Below are positions 54,710 through 64,000 of a DNA stretch of 64,000 nucleotides, piece by piece. The stretch comes from Massariosphaeria phaeospora (Eukaryota > Ascomycota > Dothideomycetes > Pleosporales), in the NCBI GenBank assembly GCA_011032825.1, contig JAADJZ010000011.1, forward strand, positions 496,001 to 560,000, read 5' to 3'. The notes below the pieces were generated by a model. It saw only the letters and a program-made list of their open reading frames with translations. It ran no database searches and was not told the DNA's origin. A program made the position numbers and the translations under genes. The stretch's first letter is position 1, and each line of letters begins with the position of its first letter.

Positions 54710-55839
54710 TGGAGCGCTGGTGGGGTGCTATCGTGCTTTGAGCTTGTTGGCGGGCAATAGGCGGTGGTAGATCTGGGGGATCTGGGACGCTCTCCTTGAT
54801 GGTATATATTGAGACGCAGAGTTGGTTTTCTGTGGTGGTTGTGCGTGAAACGTGGTCTCTGTTGGCTTGGGCAGAGGCTTGAGAGTTGTTGGTTCAGGAG
54901 CGGTTCAGGATCGAGGGGCAGAATAGATTGGACCTCGGTGGCGGCGCTAGGGAACACGGAACACAGCAAGTACCACGGCGCAGAGGTGGCAGCTGAGAGA
55001 CGATGAAAGCGACGACACGATCAAGCTGAGAAATAGACAAGAAATGGTCGGGCAAAGTCCAGTTCTTGACACTGTAAATATCGTGGGTGCCCACAGCCGG
55101 ATGACGTTGCTGGCGGCCGTTGGGTTTAGCCCTGCATTTCGACGGTCAGGCACAGCCATCCCCTTGCACATCACTAGAATATGCGTCCTCGTCCATAGAG
55201 GGAATAGCTCAACGGGCCTCTACATCGATATACAGCCTCCCTACGGAAACAGTGGCATCCACCTACCACCGAGACGTCACCCACCGTGAACGAATACGCG
55301 TCGGACCACCTGGGCAGCACTAGCTACTGTTCAGGAATCAGAGCAAACGGAACTCGTTTCAGCACATCGAACACGGCCTCATCGCAAATTGAAGGTAGTT
55401 ATCTTCGCACAGCCACAATTGCCTTCAATCTTTATCTTCTTCTTCAGTTCGTCATTGGCGATGTCGCTGCCAATCGGATGTGATGTCGAAAGCGACACAG
55501 CAACACCCTGAGCCTCACATCTTCATTACTCAACCAAAGACTTGTTTCTATCGAGCGACTGTTCTCAAAAGTCGTCTACCAACTCCTTTAGCTGCGCACT
55601 AAACATCTGGACCTTGACATGGTGTAGGGGTATCCTTCTTACTCAATATCCAGCGAAATTGGCACTCTCCGTATGGAATCGGTATGATGAACTAGCTAAT
55701 GTCTCACAGAATGCAAGATGCATGACGGTCCTCCGAGAAAACCCATATCTGGATGGAGACATGTAGCTCACAATACCAGGGCCGTAAAGGAACCAGAAAC
55801 TTACCTACTCGAGTCCCCTGCGCCACCTGCGCCACCTGC
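54710..55839. other. gene-free interval before the HET relic
   Basis: The left 350 bp should be the promoter of the disordered-protein gene. To the right, small fragments such as the frame at about 55540-55600 could be the decayed 5' part of the HET gene, but they carry no motif I can name. Confidence 0.45.
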
Positions 55840-56500
55840 CCGACTATACGAGATTTTTCGCAGCGTGCAATCGATTGGGAATCACTCGGCAAAATCTTTA
55901 AAGAGGGGAATGTTCTGGCCCGTCGACGTTGTTGCAATACCTGTGGATCAACAGTCTTTACATGTCGCAAGATAGTGCAGCTGATTGGGAAACAGAGTCC
56001 GCCCACATGGCACACGTCTCTGAGCGTGCCATCATCACGATAGCGGCTAGCAAGGGAGATGATGGTTTTGTGGGGCTTTCCGATGACCGTGCCTATATTT
56101 GGCGTTAAAGATCGTATAACACCGAGGAGCTCACGCATCATACGTAGCTGTGAGGCATACTAACCAATCTAACCAATGAGCTCCCTTTCCAATCGTCGAG
56201 GGACAACACGAGTTTTGGATGAATTTAGAAACCACACATGGCACCTGCATCACCGACGATGTCGTTCACCAGGTGACATAGTCTGGCTTGGAATGCCACT
56301 CTTTACAAGGGCTTGGTTCTTTCAGGAACGTCTTGTCATTTCGGCCTCCTGAAGACTCCTCTACTTCAAATGGGAGTGCGCCCCTGACTTCTCCTAATGC
56401 AAAAGACTGTTCACATGGCAGAAGATGGTTGAAAAGTATTGTCGGATTGGCATTCGGACGGATCATCATCTCTCGACTGGACTAGTGACCGTACTTTCGA
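55840..56500 (+). pseudogene. HET (heterokaryon incompatibility) domain pseudogene
   Basis: The plus strand carries HET-domain text in one frame across many stops. At 55932-56108 it reads LQYLWINSLYMSQDSADWET and then ERAIITIAAS, matching the family pattern YLWIDSLCIxQD and ANAxLTIAA. From 56286 the same frame reads LGMPLFTRAWFFQERLVISA and LLYFKWEC, matching RAWxFQERLLxPRxLxF. Stops include TAA 56106, several between 56145 and 56275, TGA 56350 and TAA 56395. The segment before 55932 (KIFKEGNVLARRR) is one frame off, so a small deletion occurred there. HET genes trigger incompatibility cell death when alleles differ; this copy cannot do that. Confidence 0.75.
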
Positions 56501-58423
56501 CCTACTAATACGTCCTCCGGTTCTGAATCGAAGCCCCGCTTTCTCCTAGGTTTCTATTGAAAGTCCAATAAACTATCACAGTTAGTTTACGGATCACAAA
56601 GAAACTTCCACACTAAGTCGGCCATATCGTGGCGACTGTGGTCGATAGAGTTTCGATAGCCGAAGGCCTCGATCCTAAATCGCGGGCTACGAATGGCTGC
56701 GTCACAATGTTTGGACACTCAGGCCTCGCCACTGTTACGAGAGTTCACATGGCTTCTGATGCCCACGTCACGCGGTATGAAATACGAACGCGCGACGTGG
56801 TGATACGGCCGTCCTGATACACCGGATTATCGCCACCAAGTCCACTCTGCTGAAAAGTTCCAAACTCGACAGTTCCGGCGCTTATGTTCTGGCGCACTCG
56901 TCCTCGTACCTATAAGGCCAGGATATCAGGTAGATTTTAACGCGTGGGACTAACTGCTCCGGGCGAGAACGCTCTGCGGAGGCGTCAGAATGATGGAAGC
57001 ATGGATGGTCGAGGCAGTCTCTATACCTATGGCCCCCGTCGGTTTGGCAGGAGGCGTGAGATTCTTTTGGTCCAGACAGAATCATCGAGTCGCAGAGAAG
57101 GATTCACCATCTAGGACCACTGATCAGTTGTCGCAGGACGGTATGCTTGAAGTTCTCGAGGGCGCAGTCTTTGTACTGGTCATCACTTTGTATACCTAAG
57201 GGGCTGGTCCCGAGACGTGGCTTTCGGTCCCGAGCTAAGAAGGCACATCGGCCCGCAACGCTAGCGGGATGCCTCTTGATCCTCTTCGATGGCTGAACTC
57301 CATTCCATGCAGCCCGCGCGGCCTAGCCCGACGCCGCTTTGCTCTTCGTTTGTACCCGTCGCCGACGGCGCTCTTGTTTTCCAACCTTATATAATCACGA
57401 AGCGGGAAGACAAGCAGGATATGGCATCACTGAACCTTGTCTCTGAGATAGCTGTCCCGCTTCGATACGACAGCTTTGTGCGACTTTGCAGGGGCTGCTG
57501 GGTCACATCAATACGGCACCATGAGTGTTCCATTTCCCAGGACCATGGAATCCTCGTGTGCTTTGCATCGCATTCGCCCCGTATACTGGACACGAAATGA
57601 TGAAAATAGCAGACCTTGCTGATGAGGGGTCTCACTACCAGGACACACATCTTCGCCCGTTAGGTCTCGCATGATGAGAATCAACGAGCTGGAGCCCCGC
57701 CACCAACTTTCTCTCATGCGAAGACGTGATCAGGCAGGGTGGCAGCACCCGCTATTCGCCAGGCCCTGCAAAGCAGTAGATGTGACCCGAGGGGACTTGG
57801 ACCGACTTGTGCTGACCTCCGTTTGGGCATGACCCTGCTGGACACTGTCGGCCACCCGGCGACGGCGACCACAGGCTGCGCTCTGCAGGAGCTGATGCAC
57901 GCGTTCGGTTCAACCCGTATAATTCCCCAGTATATGATACCTCGCCGGGGAATGGCTCGCCCCTGCAAATGCCCTCGCATCCGACTCGCAATACATGCTA
58001 TTTTAAAGAGGGGAAGATGTCGTACAACAATCGAGGCTCCCAGACAGTCGCGAGATCCAAACAGCGTTTGCGCAGTGCTGGGTGCCCGAGGTGGTTTTAT
58101 GCTGGACTCCGCAACGGTAACCTTTTGCTCCTCTCGTATTTGGATAAACAAACGGGCCAGTCTATGATCGCGATCGGTCGCATGCAAGCCACAGCGTCTG
58201 TGCCTCGTCCCGCTCTTAGCCAGGCGTTTTCCCGGATCCTTCGGTTATCCACTTGAGCAGTCTCCGCATCGATCTAACTTATATATCCAATAGTCCCAGG
58301 AGAGCTAAAATCAACAAAATCCTAAAGCTAGAAATCGTCGACATCTTGGGCGACTAGCTCCCCACAACAGCGTTCGAGAAGCATTAGATTGCTAGCTGTG
58401 CTCTGCCACAACGTCTCGTCGCA
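56501..58423. other. gene-free, probably decayed interval
   Basis: 1.9 kb with frames up to about 150 codons, none with domain text or splice partners. The frame at 57289-57600 and the overlapping opposite frames at 57714-58187 look like non-coding openings. Some of this may be further decayed HET-type sequence, but I could not show it. Confidence 0.4.
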
Positions 58424-59799
58424 ATGTTTGCCCCGTCAGATCTGGGTCCTACCGTAACGATCACAGCTTTCACGTTGACATCGATATCTACCCTTGTTGT
58501 AACTATAAGGTAAGTCTAAGCAGGAGATCCGTTTGTACGTAGTAATGTGTTGTTGTTAACAGCGTACAAGATTCTACTGTCGAATATGGGTAGTAGGCAG
58601 GTTGAAACTGTACGATTATATCATGTCCGCCGCTGTGGTAAGTTGGTCAACTTGATGTCGTCATTAGTTGAATCTTTCACTGAGATCAAGCAGCTCTGTA
58701 CATGGGGATTGTGCGTGGTCAATTACTACCAGCTAGCTTTCGGAACTGGCTACAGTGGCTCGCGTTCACTTCCTTCCGATACACCTCCACCACCTGTAAG
58801 TTACCAGGCAAGATCATACTAGCTTTGTCTGACGTTACATAGTTACACCCAGACGCTCTAGAAGTCATACTATTAGGAGCAGCCAGGTCATGGTACGCGT
58901 ACCGTCTACTGTACATGGCGGACCTAGCCCTGATCAAACTCTCAATCCTCGCGTTCTACCTCAGCATCGCAACCCAGAGGACATTCCGTATCCTAGTCCA
59001 CGTATGCATAGCCTTCGTGGTAGTCTATTCCACCATCATGATTTTCCTAAACGGCTTTCAATGTCCAGGTCGGCACTCGCTCCCTCTCACAGCAGCCATT
59101 TTCAAAGAACGCACCGCTCCGCACTGTCTTCATCTAGCCACCCTCGACTACAGCCAGGCCGCTGCAAACATGTTCTCTGACATCTTCATCCTAGTCCTCC
59201 CGATGCCGGTCCTCCTCAAACTCCGTATGCCCACATCCAAACGAATTTCGTTACTTGTCGTATTCTCCGTCGGACTCCTCGTACCAATTGCGTCTGGCTG
59301 CTACATCTGGGGTGTGTATCTCTGGGCCACTAGCGGGGAAAAGGCGCAATACTACGGTGCATACCCTTTATTCTGGTCGCAAGTCGAAGTCAACACAGGA
59401 ATCATATGCGCCTCAGCACCATCCCTTCAGCCACTGTTGAAGCGCCTCTTTGGCGAGCTATCGCGATTTCGAAGAGGGCATAGCGCGTACTACTACTACG
59501 GCGGTGACGGGCCAAACGCCATGACGGAAGCAGCCAATACCGACACGCGACGTAGAGCTGTCGGTCTGAATAGAGGAAACGATACACTCATCGATCTAAC
59601 AGTTCCGGCATCCTCATATCAGCCCAGAAAACACAACGAGGCCGATGTCGTGGAGAACAAGTTCGTCGTCGTAAGGGAGCTAGATGAAGAAGAAGAGTTA
59701 CGCAATCGCATTAGGACCTTTGCGAGTCACAGGTCGTCCGAATACTCGCCGGAACCAAAGTCTCCTGCGCGCCCGAGAGATATCTTGTCGTCTGGGTGA
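58424..59799 (+). CDS. PTH11-like fungal rhodopsin-fold integral membrane protein
   Basis: Seven-helix membrane protein of the fungal 'rhodopsin domain' family that includes PTH11-like receptors; ligand unknown. Exons: 58424-58509 (MFAPSDLGPTVTITAF, helix 1), 58563-58637 (RTRFYCRIWVVGRLKLYDYI), 58694-58795 (LCTWGLCVVNYYQLAFGTGY) and 58843-59799 (LHPDALEVILL...), about 406 residues. The last exon has further helices, with YSQAAANMFSDIFILVLPMP matching the family's NxxxDxxxLxLPMP signature, and ends in a hydrophilic tail (VVRELDEEEELRNRIRTF). Exon 1 ends in phase 2 while exon 2 needs phase 0, so the first join as written shifts the frame. Either helix 1 is spliced differently or a one-base lesion exists. 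The other joins are clean. Confidence 0.75.
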
Positions 59800-60930
59800 A
59801 GAGAAAATTTCTGCACATAACGAAGATTACGATTTGATGGGACACGCTCGACAATTACGTGATCAGTGATGTACATCGCGCAGGCGGTCACGCGCATCGC
59901 ATCGCGTCGCGTCGCGCTGAGGTCCAGATAGATTGTGCACCCCTCAACTCAACGTGGGGGAGCATGTCCTTCACCGATGATCTCTACCAGAAGTCAGTTA
60001 GCCCGCAGTCCTTCGGCCTCACCCGCAACGAAGCAGTGCAAGCGGCGACTTTAATCCAACCTCCATCACGCGCACGCCACAGCTATGGAGGCCTTCTGGA
60101 ATTGCATCTCCAACAGGAAAGTCCAGCGTCGCGCAGTGACCGTCTGACGGCCCACAGTCCGCCTTTCCAGCCCCGCATGCAGCCCCCAATCCCTGCTTAT
60201 CTCATGTTCCACATGCCGCACCTGTTCTGTCTTGGCGTGCAGCCCCTAAATACGACTCTGCCTATGAAAACAGGCAAGGGCGTGGATTAGACGAACTGGC
60301 GTTCAGCTGGATGACGACGCCTCGTGATTGGGGTGGTGGACCTACAGACCTGGTGCAGTGTGGAAGATGGAGCTGAGCTGACAGTGAGTTGACAGTTCAG
60401 CCTTGTTGGCTTCTACTACCTGGAGCGGAGCGGAGTCGTTGTGAGTAAGCTGAAGCTGAGATCGGCGCTGATGCCGCCCTCCATCTCTGAGGGGTTGTGT
60501 GTTGCGAGCTACATACATGTGGTCTGCCTTGTGAAGCAGGTAGGGTATATAGGTACGGCCGTATTTGGGGCCGTGAGTGTCTGGTTGTCGTTACTTTCGA
60601 ACTTCCTGTTCCAGCCTTTCGGATTTGCTGGTGGAGGGTACGTACCGTCGGTATAGTTCATAACGCAAGTTCGCCTCGTGCCTGCTTCTACTCTCTCTCC
60701 AAAGTCTTAATACTCAGCCTCGCTGCCTACCGTATCCGTATCTATCTCCAGTCTTCTTACATTCTTCTTGTCGTCTTCGGCATTGTTTCTGAAAGGCGCT
60801 ACTCTACATCAACCGTCGAATGGACTTTCTAGACAGTGGAGTACATTTCATAACTCTCACCCAAGGACATCCATTCATCTAAAGGAAAGACGGACATCCC
60901 TTCCTGGCAATCTATCCACCACTCTCCATC
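59800..60930. other. intergenic region, membrane-protein 3' flank / alpha-dioxygenase promoter
   Basis: 1.13 kb between genes transcribed in the same direction. There is a CATCGCATCGCGTCGCGTCGCG run near 59897-59918. A 143-codon frame at 59859-60287 lacks recognisable content. A pyrimidine-rich stretch precedes the dioxygenase start. Nothing else is supported. Confidence 0.5.
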
Positions 60931-62946
60931 ATGGCATCCCCAAACGAACCCCACACTCCCTCCTTCCCTGAACGCCTCCTCATCGCCCTCTTCAAGCCCC
61001 TCAACGCCCTCATCCCCTGGCACAAACTGCCCACCCCGCTCAGCGTCCTCAACCTCGCGGCCCTGCGCTACGAGCTGCGCTCCCAAAACCTGTACGACAC
61101 GTACCCCTCGCCCTCGTACCAAGGCACACCCACCACCGACCCGACGCCTGCGGAATTCCAGCACACGCGCAACTCCGACGGCCTGTACAACGCAATCGCG
61201 CAGCCGAAGATGGGCTGTGCGGGCATGCGCTTCGGGCGCAATGTGCCACGCGAGCAGACGTTGCGGCCGAGCGATGAGGATATTTTGAGCCCGAATCCGA
61301 GGATCGTGAGTCAGGAGTTGTTGCGGAGGGATGAGTTTAAGCCGGCGACGATATTGAATTTGTTGGCGGCGGCGTGGATACAGTTCCAGGTGGGTAGAGT
61401 ATCATCGTCTCTCGGACGTTTTGGGGGGTCTGACACTTCCTCTAGGTTCATGATTGGTTCCAGCATGAGAATAGTGCGACGGAGGGGTTTGACGTGCCTG
61501 TGCCGGAGGAGGATGGGTGGGTTGGGAGTGGACAGGGAAAGGAGAAGAAGATGTGGGTTGAGGCGACGCTTGCGGATGAGCCGCTTGATGAGACGGACAG
61601 GAACGCGCCCGCGTACAAGAACCTGAACACGCACTGGTGGGACGCGAGTCAGATCTACGGCAGCTCGGAGGCGCGGACGAAAGAGCTGCGCGGTAATGCG
61701 AAGAACGGGAAGCTAGCCGTTGACAAGCAGGGCTTCGTGACGTTTCTGCCGCGCGACGCGAATGGGATTCCTGAGACGGGCTTCATGACGAATTGGTGGT
61801 TGGGGCTGGAGATGCTGCATACGCTGTTTGTGCTGGAGCATAATGCTATATGCGAGGAGTTGGTCAAGAGCTATCCGCAGTGGGGGAGCGAGCAGGTTTT
61901 CGACACGGCGCGGTTGGTGAATTGTGCATTGATGGCGAAGATCCACACGGTGGAGTGGACGCCGGCGATTCTCTCGCATCCGGCGCTGCAAGTCGGCATG
62001 TCGGCGAATTGGTGGGGTCTGATGGGGGAGAAGCTGTACAAGCTGCTCGGCCGTGTCACGAAAGGAGAGTCGATTTCCGGCATTCCAGGATCCGGTGCTG
62101 AGCAGCATGGCGCGCCGTACTCGCTCACCGAAGAGTTTGTCAGCGTGTATAGGCTGCACCCGCTGATTCCGGACGATATTGCTTTCTTTGATGCGGAGTC
62201 GGGTGCGCACAAGAAGACTTATGGCATCAAGGATGTTGCGTTCGAAAACGCGAGAAAGCCGTTCAACGAGCAAAACTTGGGCTTCGAGGATGTCTTGTAC
62301 AGCTTCGGTATCAACTACCCTGGCGCTGTCACGCTGAACAACACGCCGGACTTCTTGAGGGACCTGCATACACCGGATGGTCGACATGTCGACCTGGGAA
62401 CGATCGATATCCTGAGGGATCGGGAGCGCGGGGTTCCGCGGTACAATCAGTTCAGACGGCTCTTTCACATGAAACCCGCATCGTCGTTCGTTGACTTAAC
62501 CGGTGGTAACAAAGAGGTTGCAGACAGGTTAGAGAAGGTGTACGAGGGCGACCTCGAGAAAGTCGACCTTCTAGTCGGGTGTTTGTGTGAGCCGCTGCCA
62601 AAAGGCTTTGGATTCAGCGACACTGCGTTCCGCGTGTTCATCCTGATGGCTAGCCGCAGGTTGAAGAGCGATCGGTTCATCGCAACAGAGTGGAACGAGA
62701 AGACGTATAGTAAAGTGGGCATGGCGTGGGTGCAGAACTCGGGTATGAAAGATGTGCTTACGAGGCACTTCCCCGTGTTGGGTGAGACTCTGAAGGCAAG
62801 CAAGAATCGTGAGTTGCCCTGATTCCCTAGTTTTTTTTGGCTCTCTTTGGAGGACGTACGATGTATGCTGACATGTGATAGCTTTTGCTCCGTGGACGAA
62901 GATTGGGAAGTCGGCTGAGTATAAGGGGAAGGAGACTAATGCGTGA
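60931..62946 (+). CDS. heme-dependent fatty-acid alpha-dioxygenase-like protein
   Basis: Member of the animal-type heme peroxidase superfamily most like plant alpha-dioxygenase, which adds O2 at the alpha carbon of fatty acids to give 2-hydroperoxides that decay to the n-1 aldehyde. Three exons: 60931-61389, 61446-62808 and 62882-62946, giving 628 residues (plant enzymes about 640). The distal histidine is His155 in QVHDWFQHE, just after the first exon join; the catalytic Tyr388 and proximal His391 sit together in SVYRLHPLIPDD, with the spacing seen in plant enzymes. Other matches are IPWHKLPTPLSVLNLAALR, NTHWWDASQIYGSS, KIHTVEWTPAIL, GFGFSDTAFRVFILMASRRL and the C-terminal PFAPWTKI supplied by exon 3. 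There is no fused P450 domain, unlike fungal Ppo/linoleate diol synthases. It has no signal peptide. Confidence 0.9.
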
Positions 62947-64000
62947 GGGACGGTCAGTTATGGGAAAAAGAGTGTAACTTGGTAGTCAGTTTCCGCTCTT
63001 TGCTTTCTTCGCTGTGGTTTTTCTGTTTCTACCTCAGGACTTGATATTTGAGGATGTAATATACCAGAAGTGAGCTGGTGGAGTCGGGCGTTTTCCCAGT
63101 GAGGGCCGGAGTCAAAGCTCTTTCGCGTTGAAGTGGATCATGTCTGTTTCCTTGCTTTCTATGAACTTGCTCAAGGTGTGCAAACCCATGCGAGTTAAGT
63201 GCGTACTCGATCTGTAGCAGAACGGTCACGATACCAATCCATGCTTGAGGTTCTCTTTCGGTTTCCTTTGGGTCATTCATTGATGAGTTAGACATTGTCC
63301 CCATGTTCTTCCAATGTTGTTTGGATTTATTTGGCCCTAGAACCATGGCCCATGTCGTGGGGAGCTCTATAGCTCCCACGTGGACTGGTGGTCGCCCGAT
63401 CGATGCGTATCAGGCTGTGGGTTTGACTGTCCTATATGAACGGAAAGGGTAGATATACATGATTCCTCACATGTAAAAGTCCATGCTTTCAGCTGTCAGC
63501 TGTTCTGTTGACCTAGTGTGGAGCTTGTTGACCTCTTTCACGATATCTGAAACCGACCTACATGCTAAGGTGCGTGTTTGAAGAAGAAGAAGTTGTCGTG
63601 AGCTCATAGCGAGGGAGCCTCATTGGTTTGAAACAAACCACCCCTCAGCCCTCTCAGATAACCTTGACCTGGTACCAAGCCCGCCATGAAGCCCAAACCC
63701 CGCATGAGCTGGATCGTGATGGTGGACACAAGGTTCAAATGCCATCGCCGGTTCTCGCCTGATTGACATGATAGCCGAGGTTGATGCCGGCACCCAATGT
63801 GGCTAGTGCCATGCCTCGGGTCTTTGCCCACGCGTCTCACATGTCGCTCACACTTCGGACAACGAACCGGTGCACGACAAAAGAACCGCATGTGAAGCAA
63901 GTCGCGTGCCCCGCAATATTTCACTGCACATGGGCAAGAAAGCACTCCGCCGAGATGGGATGAAGGCAAGGACTGCTGGACGATATTGGCGTCAACTGAG
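62947..64000. other. window end, no supportable gene
   Basis: 1.05 kb with two minus-strand frames (63029-63379 and 63604-63969). A shorter reading on the minus strand near 63730-63820 gives GMALATLGAGINLGYHVNQA, which looks protein-like and could be an exon of a gene continuing past the window. It has no clear splice sites and I leave it uncalled. Confidence 0.4.

Noticed and set aside
61713..62468. 251-codon minus-strand frame over the alpha-dioxygenase
   Set aside because: Antisense to conserved catalytic exons; no family content.
22137..62946. Aldehyde dehydrogenase and alpha-dioxygenase as one oxylipin cluster
   Set aside because: The chemistry would fit (n-1 aldehydes), but the genes are 37 kb apart with housekeeping genes between them, so clustering is not supported.
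63604..63969. Possible exon of a transporter-like gene at the window end
   Set aside because: A short hydrophobic reading exists, but splice sites and family motifs are missing and the rest would lie outside the window.
1..64000. CRISPR arrays, operons, bacterial promoters or riboswitches
   Set aside because: The spliced genes and transposon types are fungal; no regularly spaced repeat array or bacterial signal was seen.

Overview
This window looks like nuclear DNA of a filamentous ascomycete (Pezizomycotina; Dothideomycetes is a guess from overall feel, not from a marker). The genes are eukaryotic housekeeping genes cut by short introns of about 45-130 bp with GTAAGT-type donors, CTAAC/CTGAC-type branch sites and CAG/TAG acceptors. 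There are also fungal-only families (a PTH11-like rhodopsin-fold membrane protein, a HET-domain relic, Fot1/pogo transposons). Gene models below were built by hand-splicing the exons. Coordinates give the outer span; exon limits are in the evidence text.

Layout. 1-3.7 kb is gene-free, with degenerate direct repeats. 3.7-23.6 kb is a gene-dense block: FHA-domain protein (-), RNA polymerase III largest subunit (+), a family-2 glycosyltransferase resembling ZtGT2/FgGT2 (-), the spindle-checkpoint protein Mad2 (-) divergent from the mitochondrial LepA-type GTPase Guf1 (+), an orphan protein (-), and an aldehyde dehydrogenase (+). Copies of a short dispersed repeat lie on either side of the last two genes. 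24.8-29.85 kb is a nest of four Fot1/pogo-type DNA transposons inserted into one another at TA sites, with stop codons that look like C-to-T damage. 29.85-34.3 kb is gene-poor, with one small C2H2 zinc-finger gene and a possible Zn2Cys6 scrap.

34.3-54.7 kb is again dense: NOT3/5 (-) divergent from D-aminoacyl-tRNA deacylase (+), an FMN-binding split-barrel protein (+), ribosomal protein uL15 (-) divergent from an IFRD-family protein (+), a Cyp40/Cpr6 cyclophilin (+), a Bud2-type RasGAP (-) and a disordered protein (-). 54.7-58.4 kb is decayed and contains a HET-domain pseudogene. 58.4-63 kb holds the PTH11-like membrane protein and a fatty-acid alpha-dioxygenase-like heme protein with its catalytic residues in place. 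63-64 kb shows no supportable gene.

The housekeeping genes do not form one pathway. Several adjacent pairs share a short divergent promoter (FHA/RPC1, mad2/GUF1, NOT3/DTD1, uL15/IFRD). The most unusual parts of the window are the nested transposons, the dispersed short repeat, the very short exons in mad2, Cpr6 and DTD1, and the alpha-dioxygenase. I did not find a convincing previously undescribed multi-gene system.
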